From contig NZ_FNBT01000002.1 of NCBI RefSeq assembly GCF_900102425.1, positions 496,001 to 560,000 of the forward strand: a stretch of 64,000 nucleotides of DNA, in the 5' to 3' direction. Under the pieces are notes generated by a model. The model was not told where the DNA came from and did no database searches. It saw only the letters and a program-made list of their open reading frames with translations. How positions within the stretch are numbered: the stretch's first letter is position 1; every line of letters begins with the position of its first letter. Both the position numbers and the translations under genes were made by a program. This document shows positions 27,651 through 35,903 of this stretch, piece after piece. This DNA comes from Blastococcus aurantiacus (GTDB lineage: Bacteria; Actinomycetota; Actinomycetes; Mycobacteriales; Geodermatophilaceae).

Positions 27651-29443
27651 GCCTGGCCGCCCTCGAGACGGGCCAGCTCCTCCTCGACCACGGAGTCGTC
27701 GAGCTTCTTGAAGATCGGGGTGGGCGGGCTCAGCGGGCTGCCGGACGGGAGCGGCCGGGACGCCCAGGTCGCCGAGGCGGCGGCGTAGTCGCCGGTGATG
27801 ATCGGGTACGGCGAACCGTCGTCCAGGTCCTCGGTCTCCACGATCTGCGGGGCCGGGGACCACACGCCCTCGCCCCCGAGCAGCTCGTGCACCTGCTGCG
27901 CCGAGTGCGGCAGGAAGGGGGTCAGCAGCGTGTTGCAGTCGCTGATCGCCTGCAGCGCCGTGTGCAGCACGGTGTCCCGGCGGGCCGGGTCCTCCTTGAG
28001 CTTCCACGGCGCCTGGTCCGAGAGGTACTTGTTGGCCTCGCCGACCACCCGCATCGCCTCGGTCGCCGCGGCCTTCTGCCGGTTGCGGCCCAGCAGCTCG
28101 CCGATCGGCCCGAACGCGGACGACGTCGTCGCCAGCAGCGCGCGGTCGGCGTCGGTCAGCTCACCGGGGGTCGGCACGGCCCCGACGTTCTTCGCGGCCA
28201 TCGACACCGTCCGGTTGACCAGATTGCCCCAGCCGGCGACGAGCTCGTCGTTGTTGCGGCGCAGGAACTCCGCCCAGGTGAAGTCGGTGTCCTGGTTCTC
28301 CGGGCCGGCGACGGCGATGAAGTAGCGCAGCGCATCGGCGTCGTACCGGGCGAGGAAGTCGCGCACGTAGATGACGACCTGTCGGCTGCTGGAGAACTTG
28401 CGCCCCTCCATCGTCAGGAACTCGCTGGAGACCACCTCGGTGGGCAGGTTGAGCCGACCGAGCGAGCCCGGGGTGCCGCCCGTGTCGCCCTCGCCGTTGT
28501 AGCCGAGCAGCTGGGCGGGCCAGATCTCGGAGTGGAAGACGATGTTGTCCTTGCCCATGAAGTAGTAGGCGTCGGAGTCCGGCGTCTGCCACCACTGGCG
28601 CCACGCCTCGGGGTCCCCGGAACGGCGGGCCCACTCGATCGACGCCGACAGGTAGCCCACGACGGCGTCGAACCAGACGTAGATGCGCTTGTCGGGCCGG
28701 TCGCGCCAGCCGTCCAGCGGCACGGCCACGCCCCAGTCGATGTCCCGGGTGTAGCTGCGCGGCTTGAGGTCCTCGAGCAGGTTGACGCTGAAGTTCAGGA
28801 CGTTGGAGCGCCAGTTCTTGCGGGTGGCCAGCCAGTCGCCGAGCGCGCGGGTGAACGCCGGCAGGTCCAGGAAGTAGTGCTCGCTCTCGACGAACTTCGG
28901 CGTCTCGCCGTTGATCTTGCTGACCGGGTTGATCAGGTCGGTCGGGTCGAGCTGGTTGCCGCAGTTGTCGCACTGGTCGCCGCGAGCACCGTCGTACCCG
29001 CAGATCGGGCAGGTGCCCTCGATGTAGCGGTCGGGCAGCGTGCGGCCGGTCGAGGGGCTGATCGCGCCGAGCGTCGTCTTCGGGAAGACGTAGCCGTTCT
29101 TCAGCAGGCCCAGGAAGATCTCCTGGCTGACCGCGGCGTGGTTCGCCGTCGTCGTCCGGGTGAAGAGGTCGTAGCTCAGCCCGAGCGACTGGAGGTCGCC
29201 CACGATGATCCGGTTGTTGCGGTCGGCGATCTCCCGGGGCGTCACGCCCTCGGCGTCGGCCGCGACGGTGATGGGGGTGCCGTGCTCGTCGGTGCCGCTC
29301 ACCATCAGCACCCGGTTGCCGTTCATCCGCTGGAAGCGGCTGAAGACGTCGGAGGGGACTCCGAAACCGGAGACGTGGCCGATGTGCCGCGGGCCGTTGG
29401 CGTAGGGCCAGGCGACCGCGGTCAGGATGTGGCGATCACTCAC
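27647..29443 (-). CDS. metG: Methionyl-tRNA synthetase
   Basis: This 598-aa class I synthetase charges initiator and elongator tRNA-Met. The HIGH signature is intact (PRHIGHVSG, ~20). A zinc-knuckle insertion carries two CxxC pairs (CPICGYDG and CDNCGNQ, ~145-165). The second signature reads KFSSS (~352) in place of KMSKS, a tolerated variant. The C-terminal anticodon-binding helical domain is complete; no extra tRNA-binding domain is appended. The GTG start at 29443 lies 6 nt from a TACTGT -10, so the mRNA is probably leaderless. It is coupled to tatD by an ATGA overlap. Confidence 0.96.
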   Translation of the reverse strand: MSDRHILTAVAWPYANGPRHIGHVSGFGVPSDVFSRFQRMNGNRVLMVSGTDEHGTPITVAADAEGVTPREIADRNNRIIVGDLQSLGLSYDLFTRTTTANHAAVSQEIFLGLLKNGYVFPKTTLGAISPSTGRTLPDRYIEGTCPICGYDGARGDQCDNCGNQLDPTDLINPVSKINGETPKFVESEHYFLDLPAFTRALGDWLATRKNWRSNVLNFSVNLLEDLKPRSYTRDIDWGVAVPLDGWRDRPDKRIYVWFDAVVGYLSASIEWARRSGDPEAWRQWWQTPDSDAYYFMGKDNIVFHSEIWPAQLLGYNGEGDTGGTPGSLGRLNLPTEVVSSEFLTMEGRKFSSSRQVVIYVRDFLARYDADALRYFIAVAGPENQDTDFTWAEFLRRNNDELVAGWGNLVNRTVSMAAKNVGAVPTPGELTDADRALLATTSSAFGPIGELLGRNRQKAAATEAMRVVGEANKYLSDQAPWKLKEDPARRDTVLHTALQAISDCNTLLTPFLPHSAQQVHELLGGEGVWSPAPQIVETEDLDDGSPYPIITGDYAAASATWASRPLPSGSPLSPPTPIFKKLDDSVVEEELARLEGGQA

Positions 29444-29449
29444 GGCTCA

Positions 29450-29455
29450 ACAGTA
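29450..29455 (-). promoter_or_regulatory. Leaderless -10 of metG
   Basis: TACTGT on the minus strand is followed by six bases and then the GTG start. This puts the predicted transcription start at or next to the initiation codon. Confidence 0.55.
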
Positions 29456-29492
29456 CGGAGGCCCGTCCACCCGGTTTCCCGGGCTCTCGGGG

Positions 29493-30158
29493 TCAGGGCT
29501 GGTAGACGGTGGTGGAGGCGGTCTCCCCGGTGCGCACCGGGTTCTCGACCGGGCCGAGCAGCGCGACCGCGCCGAGGGCGAGGCCGATGAGGGCCAGGGT
29601 CGCCGTGGCCAGCACTCGGTGCGTCGTCGCCGGGTCGGGACGGCGCTCGGCGGGACGGGGACCGGCCGCGACCCAGGCCACCGCCGACGGCGACCCCGCC
29701 AGCAGCAGCTTCGCCACCGGCAGCGCGGCGGCGAGCGCGAGGAGGACGGGGAGGGACAGCCCGGACGGCAGCGCGACGGGGGTGGCGGGCAGCAGGACGG
29801 CGGCGGCCGCGACCAGGCCGAGTTCGGCGACGGCGACCCCGGTCAGCAGCCGGCGGCCGGAGCCGTCGATCACCGCGGCGCCACCGGCTGCGACCAGGAC
29901 GATCCAGGCGGCCAGGCCCAGGAGCCCGAGCGCGACGGCCGGGCCGGCCGGACGCGACGGCGCGGTCAGCGCGGCGTCCAGCCCGTGCAGCGCGACGGCG
30001 AGGAGGGCGACGGCCTGGACGATCCCGGCCAGCCCGGCGAGGAGGGCGGGTACCGGCGCGTGGCGGAAGGTCGTCCCCGGCGCGACGGTGCGGCGCGAGG
30101 GCAGCACGAGGCGCGGTCGCGCGAACGTGTCGCGGACGTCGAAGACGCTGATCGCCAA
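29493..30158 (-). CDS. Membrane protein of unknown function (221 aa)
   Basis: A TTG start at 30158 with AGGAG seven bases upstream gives MAISVFDVRDTFARPRLVL. After a ~30-residue soluble N-terminus there are about five to six hydrophobic segments (around 37-58, 70-92, 104-124, 131-152 and 183-203). It ends in a short polar tail (VRTGETASTTVYQP). The composition is nearly all Ala, Leu, Val and Gly with no conserved catalytic residue. It lies just upstream of metG on the same strand and diverges from corA. I do not recognise the family. Confidence 0.72.
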   Translation of the reverse strand: MAISVFDVRDTFARPRLVLPSRRTVAPGTTFRHAPVPALLAGLAGIVQAVALLAVALHGLDAALTAPSRPAGPAVALGLLGLAAWIVLVAAGGAAVIDGSGRRLLTGVAVAELGLVAAAAVLLPATPVALPSGLSLPVLLALAAALPVAKLLLAGSPSAVAWVAAGPRPAERRPDPATTHRVLATATLALIGLALGAVALLGPVENPVRTGETASTTVYQP

Positions 30159-30317
30159 CTGGGGACTCCTGACCGGTGCGGTGCTGTCCCCGATCAGCTC
30201 GGCCCGTTCCCGCGCGCGCTGTAGGGCCGCAGCTGCGTTCCACCCGGTCGGGTGAGGTCATCCGGCGCGCAGGCGGGACCCGGCGGTCCTCGTCGGCGTG
30301 CGGCGGGCGGGCGCGCC

Positions 30318-30323
30318 TAGGCT
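30318..30323 (+). promoter_or_regulatory. -10 element of corA
   Basis: TAGGCT lies 32 nt before the corA ATG. This leaves room for a short leader that carries the GAGGAG ribosome site at 30342-30347. Confidence 0.45.
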
Positions 30324-30355
30324 CCGCAGTGGCCCGGACCCGAGGAGATGCCCCG

Positions 30356-31495
30356 ATGAGCAGCGCCGACACGTCGTCCGCACCGTCGACCCCGCCGCTG
30401 CCCGACCGCGCCTCGACCGCCCCCGGCCCGGAGAGCACGCGCCCCGGCCCGCGCCCCCGTCCGGCCGGGCGGGAGCCGCGCATGGCCACGCGGAAGGAAG
30501 GCGTCGGCGCCGTCGTCGACTGCGCCGTCTACGTCGACGGACGCCGACAGGCGCCGGTCGAGCCGGAGGAGGCGCTGCGGGCCGCCGAGGCGAGCGGGGG
30601 CTTCGTGTGGCTCGGGCTGTACGAGCCGACCGAGGAGGAGTTGGGTGCGCTGGCGGAGCAGTACGACCTGCACCCGCTGGCCGTGGAGGACGCCGTCTTC
30701 GCCCACCAGCGCCCGAAGCTCGAGCGGTACGACGACGCCCTGTTCATGGTGCTCAAGACCGCGACCTACGTGGAGCACGAGGAGCTCACCGCGAACAGCG
30801 AGGTGGTCGACACCGGTGAGGTCATGGTGTTCCTCGGGCCGCACTACGTGATCACCGTGCGGCACGGGCACCACGGCGAGCTGGGCGACCTGCGGCACCG
30901 GTTGGAGGAGCAGCGCGACCTGCTGTGCCTGGGCCCCGCCGCCGTCCTCTACGCCGTCGCCGACCTGGTGGTGGACACCTTCGTGGACGTCGCCGGCGCC
31001 GTCGAGGACGACGTCGACGAGCTCGAGGCCTCGGTGTTCAGCCCGTCGCGCACCGACGACGTCGGCCGGCTCTACCAGCTCAAGCGCGAGCTCATGTCGC
31101 TGCGGCGCGCGGTCTCCCCGCTGGAGGTGCCGCTGCAGAAGCTGGCCGAGCGGGAGATCGACGTCGTGCCGGGTGGGATCCGCTCCTACTTCCGCGACGT
31201 GCTGGACCACGCGATCCGGGTGCGCGACCAGGTGGCCGCACAGGACGAACTGCTCACCTCGATCCTGCAGGCGTCGCTGGCGCGCACGCAGATGGCCGAC
31301 AACGAGGACATGCGGAAGATCTCCGCGTGGGCCGGCATCATCGCCGTCCCCACCGCGATCGCGGGCATCTACGGCATGAACTTCGACCACATGCCCGAGC
31401 TGGAGTGGCGCTTCGGCTACCCCATGGTGCTGCTGGTCATCGCGCTGGCCTGCTTCCTGCTGCACCGCGGCTTCAAGCGCAACGGCTGGCTCTGA
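30356..31495 (+). CDS. corA: CorA-family magnesium/cobalt transporter
   Basis: This 379-aa divalent cation channel has a large cytoplasmic alpha/beta funnel (~45-300) and two C-terminal transmembrane helices. The selectivity signature YGMNFDHMPE (~337-346) is present, followed by the second helix and a basic tail ending KRNGWL. The first ~45 residues are a disordered Ser/Pro/Ala stretch specific to this protein. The ATG at 30356 follows GAGGAG; a nearby ATG eight bases upstream is out of frame. It is monocistronic, diverging from the membrane-protein gene at 29.5-30.2 kb. Substrate specificity between Mg, Co and Ni cannot be read from the sequence. Confidence 0.95.
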   Translation: MSSADTSSAPSTPPLPDRASTAPGPESTRPGPRPRPAGREPRMATRKEGVGAVVDCAVYVDGRRQAPVEPEEALRAAEASGGFVWLGLYEPTEEELGALAEQYDLHPLAVEDAVFAHQRPKLERYDDALFMVLKTATYVEHEELTANSEVVDTGEVMVFLGPHYVITVRHGHHGELGDLRHRLEEQRDLLCLGPAAVLYAVADLVVDTFVDVAGAVEDDVDELEASVFSPSRTDDVGRLYQLKRELMSLRRAVSPLEVPLQKLAEREIDVVPGGIRSYFRDVLDHAIRVRDQVAAQDELLTSILQASLARTQMADNEDMRKISAWAGIIAVPTAIAGIYGMNFDHMPELEWRFGYPMVLLVIALACFLLHRGFKRNGWL

Positions 31496-31522
31496 CCCGG
31501 GCAGTTGGCCGCCGGGCCCTTT

Positions 31523-31575
31523 GTGCACGAACTGTCGTCCCGACCGGTCCGACGCAACATCTGGTGCACGAACTG
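31523..31575 (+). repeat. Left inverted end of the DUF559 cassette
   Basis: This 53-bp segment contains two GTGCAC palindromes exactly 41 nt apart (31523 and 31564), each followed by GAACTG. GTCGTCCCG occurs at positions 12-20. It matches in layout, in inverse orientation, the segment at 32508-32560. Confidence 0.6.
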
Positions 31576-31580
31576 AACCC

Positions 31581-32453
31581 TCAGCCCGCCAGAGCCGCGC
31601 GGACCGTCGCCCGGAGGCGTGCTGGGTCGTGCAGGTCCGCCGCGGTCACGAACACGACGCGCCATCCGGCCTCCTGGAGCCGGTTGAGGCGCCGTCGGTC
31701 CTGCGCGAACTGCCCCTTCTCCCCGTGCCAGGCGCCGTCGTACTCGAGCGCGACCTTGAGCTCCGGCCAGGCGAAGTCGACCCGCGCCACGAAGCTGCCC
31801 CGATGCCGGATCTCGTACTGGGCCACCGGCTGCGGTAGGCCACCACCGCGGAGGAGCAGCCGCACACGTGTCTCCGGTGGCGACTCGGCGAGCCCGTCGG
31901 CCAGGGCGCACACCGCGCGCACCCGCGGGGGCGCTGCCCCGGGTGCCCCGGCACGCTCCCGGAGTGCCTCGAGGTCGATGCCGGTGACCCGGACCAGCCA
32001 GTCAGCCGCCACGACGGCGTCGTCCCGCGGCAGTGCACGGGCCAGGCGCAGCACCGTGGCCTCCGGCGTGCTGACCCGCACACCTGCGTGGACGCGGACG
32101 TCCGCGTCGAGCAACACGGTCCGACGCACGACCAGACCGGGATGCCGCCGGGGATGGGCGCCGGGCGGAAGCGTGAGCTCGACCTCGTCGCCCACCCCCA
32201 CCAGGTCGACGCCCCACAGGACAGCCGCGCTGGCGCCGGTCACGACCGCTCCCGGCACGAGAAGCGATGCGGCCGCCCGGGCGCGCAGCCGGTGCGTATC
32301 GGGGACCGCCGCCTCCACGTAGACGTCGCGGAAGAGGCGCCGCCAGGCCGGCCCGCGGAGCTGCCCGTGAGTGAGCACGCCGGTGCTGACCGCCCAGCTG
32401 CCCAGGAAGATCTGTCCACGCAAGCTGGGCGGGACAGCGTGACGAGCAGGCAT
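31581..32453 (-). CDS. AbiEi-like winged-helix protein fused to DUF559 (Vsr-fold) endonuclease domain
   Basis: This 290-aa protein has an N-terminal module (~10-90) with LRGPAWRRLFRDVYV and GAVVTGASAAVLWGV. These are features of AbiEi-type antitoxin/DNA-binding heads. The C-terminal module (~185-290) has the DUF559 pattern of Vsr-like PD-(D/E)XK nucleases: PPETRVRLLL (Glu194), ARVDFAWP (Asp226), ALEYDGAWH (Glu237, His243) and FAQDRRRLNRL (Asp252). All likely metal-binding residues appear intact. The start is ATG 32453. It is flanked by paired GTGCAC sites on both sides, which could be its own recognition or mobility signals. Function (self-propagating element, toxin or defence) is unproven. 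Confidence 0.8.
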   Translation of the reverse strand: MPARHAVPPSLRGQIFLGSWAVSTGVLTHGQLRGPAWRRLFRDVYVEAAVPDTHRLRARAAASLLVPGAVVTGASAAVLWGVDLVGVGDEVELTLPPGAHPRRHPGLVVRRTVLLDADVRVHAGVRVSTPEATVLRLARALPRDDAVVAADWLVRVTGIDLEALRERAGAPGAAPPRVRAVCALADGLAESPPETRVRLLLRGGGLPQPVAQYEIRHRGSFVARVDFAWPELKVALEYDGAWHGEKGQFAQDRRRLNRLQEAGWRVVFVTAADLHDPARLRATVRAALAG

Positions 32454-32507
32454 CCGGCCACCGTGCTCGTCCGCCCTCGGGCGAGGCCGTCAGCCGTCCA
32501 CCGAACA

Positions 32508-32560
32508 CGTTTCGTGCACAGATCGTCCCGGTCGCCACCGCGAGACGACCGAATGTGCAC
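32508..32560 (-). repeat. Right inverted end of the DUF559 cassette
   Basis: Read on the minus strand from 32560, GTGCAC is followed at the same offset by GTCGTCTCG. A second GTGCAC comes 41 nt on and runs into GAA. This mirrors the left end at 31523-31575. Confidence 0.6.
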
Positions 32561-32597
32561 CTCCTGCGAGGAGGGCGGGCGGTCAGGTGGGGTGGAG

Positions 32598-33437
32598 CTA
32601 GGAGCCCTTGGCGGCGACGACGGCGTCGTAGACGGCCCGGCGCGGCATGCCGGTGCGCTCGACGACCGCCCGGATCGCGTCCTTGCGGGTCGCTCCGGAC
32701 GCCTCCTCCGCGGCCACCTCCGCCGCGAGATCCGCCGGCGTGAGCTCCACCGTCCGCTCCGGCGCCCCGCCCACGACCAGCGTGATCTCGCCCTTCACGC
32801 CCTCGGCGGCCCACTCCGCCAGCTCGGCCAGCGGGCCACGGCGGATCTCCTCGTAGGTCTTGGTGAGCTCCCGGCACACCGCGGCCTGCCGGTCCGCGCC
32901 CAGCACCGCCGCGGCGTCGGCCAGCGCGTCGGCCAGCCGGTGCGGCGACTCGAAGAACACCATCGTCCGCCGCTCGTCGGCCAGCCCGGCGAAGCGCGAC
33001 CGGCGCTCCCCCGCCTTGCGCGGCAGGAAGCCCTCGAAGCAGAACCGGTCCACCGGCAGCCCGGAGACGGCCAGCGCCGTCGTCACCGCGGACGGTCCGG
33101 GCACCGACGTGACGGCGATCCCGGCGTCGATCGCCGCGCGCACCAGCGTGTAGCCCGGGTCGGACACCGAGGGCATGCCGGCGTCGGTGAGCAGCAGCAC
33201 GGTGGCGCCCTCGGCCAGCGCGCTCATCAGGCCCGGCAGCCGCTGCTGCTCCACCGACTCGTGGAAGGTCACCACCCGGCCGGTGAACGTCACGCCGAGG
33301 TCGGAGGCCAGCCGGTGCAGACGGCGGGTGTCCTCGACGGCCAACACGTCGGCGGTCTCCATCACCGAGCGCAGCCGCGGGCCGACGTCCCCGGGCTGCC
33401 CCAGGGGCGCCCCGCCCAGCACCAGCCGTCCCGTCAC
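32598..33437 (-). CDS. rsmI: 16S rRNA (cytidine-1402-2'-O)-methyltransferase
   Basis: This 279-aa SAM-dependent methyltransferase of the SPOUT-unrelated tetrapyrrole-methylase fold modifies C1402 in the ribosomal P site. Signatures are VLAVEDTRRLHRL, LLLTDAGMPSVSDPGY, VTSVPGPSAVTTAL and FEGFLPRK. The GTG at 33437 gives VTGRLVLGGAPLGQPGDV, matching the family N-terminus. The longer frame upstream overlaps the divergent pmt gene and is rejected. A CAGGCT -10 seven bases ahead of the GTG suggests a leaderless mRNA. rsmI and pmt are divergent neighbours, as in M. tuberculosis (Rv1003/Rv1002c). Confidence 0.95.
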   Translation of the reverse strand: MTGRLVLGGAPLGQPGDVGPRLRSVMETADVLAVEDTRRLHRLASDLGVTFTGRVVTFHESVEQQRLPGLMSALAEGATVLLLTDAGMPSVSDPGYTLVRAAIDAGIAVTSVPGPSAVTTALAVSGLPVDRFCFEGFLPRKAGERRSRFAGLADERRTMVFFESPHRLADALADAAAVLGADRQAAVCRELTKTYEEIRRGPLAELAEWAAEGVKGEITLVVGGAPERTVELTPADLAAEVAAEEASGATRKDAIRAVVERTGMPRRAVYDAVVAAKGS

Positions 33438-33444
33438 GCGGGGA

Positions 33445-33450
33445 AGCCTG
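33445..33450 (-). promoter_or_regulatory. Leaderless -10 of rsmI
   Basis: CAGGCT on the minus strand lies seven bases before the GTG start. It matches the NANNNT-N6/7-start layout seen before many genes in this window. Confidence 0.45.
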
Positions 33451-33479
33451 TCACGCCCGGGGCGGCCGGTTCCGGTCAC

Positions 33480-33485
33480 TACCCT
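33480..33485 (+). promoter_or_regulatory. Leaderless -10 of pmt
   Basis: TACCCT is followed by CACCTGC and the ATG at 33493. No ribosome-binding site fits in between, so a leaderless transcript is expected. Confidence 0.5.
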
Positions 33486-33492
33486 CACCTGC

Positions 33493-35016
33493 ATGGCGGT
33501 GCTGGCACCCGAGCAGGAGGAGCGGGAGCCGGACCAGCAGCCTCCCGTGCCGGTCCGCCGCCGGCGGCCCTCCCGCCCGCGCTGGGACCGCACACCCCCG
33601 CTGCCCGGCGACACGAGGCTGTCCTGGCTGCTCACCGCCGCGCTCGGGGTGCTGACGCTGGTCAGCCGCCTGGTCGGGATCGGCTACCCGAAGGAGTTGC
33701 TGTTCGACGAGGCGTACTACCCGCCCGAGGCGGCGGAGCTGCTGCGCTGGGGATACGAGTACAACCGCGGCTACACCTTCATCGTCCACCCGCCCCTCGG
33801 GAAGTGGCTGATCGCCACCGGCCAGGCGGTGTTCGGAAACGACTCCTTCGGCTGGCGGTTCCCCAGCGCGGTGGCGGGCACGATCGCCGTCGTCGTCCTG
33901 GTCCGGCTGGCCAGGCGGCTGACCGGCTCGACGTTCCTCGGGCTGGTCGCCGGGCTGCTGCTGGCTCTCGACGGCTTCTCCTTCACCCTCGCGCGCATCG
34001 GCCTGCTCGACGTCTTCCTGCAGGTCCTCGTCGTCTCCGCCGTCGCCTGCCTGGTCGTCGACCGCGACCGGGTGCGAGCCCGCATCGGCGCTGCCGGCGA
34101 GCGGGCGGCCGAGGGGTTCCGGCTGGGGCCGCGCGGCTGGCGCATCGCCGCCGGGTTCCTGTTCGGCTGCGCGTGCGCGGTGAAGTGGAGCGGCATCTGG
34201 TTCCTGGCGTTCTTCGCCATGGCGTCCCTGCTCTGGGACCTCGCCGCCTGGCGGAACGCCGGCGCCCGGCGCCCGACCCGGAAGACCGTCCGCTACTCCC
34301 TGCCCGGGGCGGTGTGGGCGCTGGGCGCGGTGCCGGTTCTCACCTACCTCGCCAGCTTCACCGGCTGGTTCCTCGGGGAGACCTCGCAGGGCAAGGCCTG
34401 GGCCCAGCAGAACCCGGACACCGCGTTCGCCTTCGTCCCTGACGCGCTGCGCTCGCTGTGGCACCAGCACGCCGAGTGGCTGCGCTTCCACAACGGCCTG
34501 TCGACGCCGCACCCGTGGGAGTCGGGCCCCTGGTCGTGGCTGGTCAACGGTCGGCCGATCCTGCTGTGGAACCCGCAGGACATCACCGACGACGCGGGCG
34601 AGCCGGTGGTCCGCTACATCCTCATGGTCGGGACGCCGACCCTGTGGTTCCTCTTCGTGCCGGCGATGGCGTGGCTCGTCTGGCGCAGCGTTGCCCGGCT
34701 CGACCCGGCCGCGGGGGTGGCGGTCACCGCGCTGGGCGCCGGCTGGGGAACCTGGCTGATCAACACCGACCGGACGATGTTCATCTTCTACCTCGCGCCG
34801 GCGCTGCCCTTCCTCGTGCTGGCCGTCACCCTGCTGCTCCAGGACGTGCTCGGCCCACCCGGGGGCAGCCCGCGTCGCACCGTCGGCCTCGCGGCGGTCT
34901 GCCTCTACGTGGCCGTCGTCGCGGTCACCTTCGCGTTCTTCTGGCCGGTGCTCACCGGCGAGCCGCTCAGCAACGCGGAGTGGCTGCGCCGGATGTGGTT
35001 CCCCTCCTGGTTCTGA
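33493..35016 (+). CDS. pmt: Polyprenyl-phosphate-mannose--protein mannosyltransferase
   Basis: This 507-aa GT39 enzyme O-mannosylates secreted proteins using polyprenyl-phosphomannose. A polar N-terminus (~1-40) precedes about ten transmembrane helices. The catalytic Asp-Glu pair sits in LLFDEAYY (~76-81) in the first extracellular loop, followed by IVHPPLGKWLIA, both conserved in actinobacterial Pmt. The C-terminal region has FIFYLAPALPFL. The ATG at 33493 directly follows a leaderless -10. Several Thr/Ser/Ala-rich secreted proteins in this window are plausible substrates, though this is inference. Confidence 0.95.
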   Translation: MAVLAPEQEEREPDQQPPVPVRRRRPSRPRWDRTPPLPGDTRLSWLLTAALGVLTLVSRLVGIGYPKELLFDEAYYPPEAAELLRWGYEYNRGYTFIVHPPLGKWLIATGQAVFGNDSFGWRFPSAVAGTIAVVVLVRLARRLTGSTFLGLVAGLLLALDGFSFTLARIGLLDVFLQVLVVSAVACLVVDRDRVRARIGAAGERAAEGFRLGPRGWRIAAGFLFGCACAVKWSGIWFLAFFAMASLLWDLAAWRNAGARRPTRKTVRYSLPGAVWALGAVPVLTYLASFTGWFLGETSQGKAWAQQNPDTAFAFVPDALRSLWHQHAEWLRFHNGLSTPHPWESGPWSWLVNGRPILLWNPQDITDDAGEPVVRYILMVGTPTLWFLFVPAMAWLVWRSVARLDPAAGVAVTALGAGWGTWLINTDRTMFIFYLAPALPFLVLAVTLLLQDVLGPPGGSPRRTVGLAAVCLYVAVVAVTFAFFWPVLTGEPLSNAEWLRRMWFPSWF

Positions 35017-35026
35017 CCTGCGCGCC

Positions 35027-35032
35027 TACGGT
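35027..35032 (+). promoter_or_regulatory. -10 of the enoyl-CoA hydratase-like gene
   Basis: TACGGT lies 11 nt past the pmt stop and 34 nt before the next ATG. The intervening leader carries a GAAGGGA ribosome site. Confidence 0.4.
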
Positions 35033-35066
35033 GACCTGACCAGCGGCACCCGAAGGGACGACGACG

Positions 35067-35861
35067 ATGACCGACGCGCAGCCCCGCCCGCACGTGCTCA
35101 CCGCGCTCGACGGCGACGTCTGGCGGATCACCCTGGATCGCCCGGAGACGGGCAACGCCCTGACGCCGGCCCTGGCCGCCGAACTGCTCGCCGCCCTCGA
35201 GGCGCGGCCGGAGCGCGCCCGGGTCGTGCTGCTGCTCGCCAACGGCCCCCGGTTCTGCGTCGGCGGCGACATCGGCTCCTTCGCCGGGGCCGACGATCCG
35301 GGCGCGTTCGTGGGCCGGCTCGCCCACGACTGGCACCGGGTCATCCGCGCCGCCTTGTACAGCCCGGTCCCGGTGGTCGCCGGCGTGCAGGGCGCGGTCG
35401 CCGGGGCCGGGGTCGGGCTCATGGGCGCCTGCGACCTGGTGATCTGCGCGCGCACGACGAAGATCCGGCCCGCCTACGGCGCCATCGGCTTCTCCCCCGA
35501 CGGCGGGACGTCGTGGGCGCTGAGCCGGTCCCTCGGAGCCCCGCGCGCGCTCGACCTCCTGCTCAGCAACGGGGTGCTGACCGCCGCCGAGGCCCACCTC
35601 ACCGGCCTGGTCGCCCGGCTGGTCGAGGACGAGGACCTGCGGGCCACCGCCGAGTCGGTGGCCGTGGAGATCGCGAACGGCCCCGTCCGCGCGATGGTGC
35701 GCACGCGGGCACTGGTGCGCAGGGCGGCCACCCGCACCCTCGAGGAGCAGCTGGACGACGAGGCGCAGCTCATCGCGGAGTCCGCCGCCGATCCGGAGGG
35801 CCGGGAGGGTGTGCGGGCCTTCGTCGAGAAGCGGCTCCCGGACTTCCGCAACGCCCGCTGA
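35067..35861 (+). CDS. Enoyl-CoA hydratase/isomerase family protein
   Basis: This 264-aa crotonase-fold protein has two oxyanion-hole segments, FCVGGDIGSFA (~66-76) and QGAVAGAGVGLMGACDLVI (~109-127). GFSPDGGTSWALSR (~141-154) places an Asp where PaaG-type isomerases have their catalytic Asp. The typical hydratase Glu pair is not obvious, so an isomerase or a degradative PaaG-like role is as likely as classic hydration. The ATG follows GAAGGGACGACGACG. It is transcribed away from pmt and converges with the sugar-dehydrogenase-like gene across a strong bidirectional hairpin. Confidence 0.9.
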   Translation: MTDAQPRPHVLTALDGDVWRITLDRPETGNALTPALAAELLAALEARPERARVVLLLANGPRFCVGGDIGSFAGADDPGAFVGRLAHDWHRVIRAALYSPVPVVAGVQGAVAGAGVGLMGACDLVICARTTKIRPAYGAIGFSPDGGTSWALSRSLGAPRALDLLLSNGVLTAAEAHLTGLVARLVEDEDLRATAESVAVEIANGPVRAMVRTRALVRRAATRTLEEQLDDEAQLIAESAADPEGREGVRAFVEKRLPDFRNAR

Positions 35862-35867
35862 GCGCAC

Positions 35868-35897
35868 CCGGGGCCGGCCGTCGCCGGCCGGCCCCGG
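35868..35897. terminator. Bidirectional hairpin terminator
   Basis: CCGGGGCCGGCCG (35868-35880) pairs perfectly with 35885-35897 around a 4-nt loop. It fills the 42-nt gap between two convergent genes and can serve both. Confidence 0.85.
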
Positions 35898-35903
35898 AGC
35901 CGC

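Larger units (their letters stand above)
31523..32560. mobile_element. Candidate single-gene cassette with inverted GTGCAC-pair ends
   Basis: A 1038-bp unit holds one minus-strand gene (AbiEi-like head plus DUF559/Vsr-like nuclease) between two 53-bp inverted, partly degenerate ends. It interrupts the otherwise conserved corA-rsmI-pmt-metG neighbourhood. No transposase gene and no clear target duplication are visible, so mobility is inferred from symmetry and context only. Confidence 0.45.

Noticed and set aside
28376-28400. KFSSS in MetRS as a sign of an inactive enzyme
   Set aside because: Variants of the KMSKS loop are tolerated among methionyl-tRNA synthetases. HIGH, the zinc knuckle and all other regions are intact.
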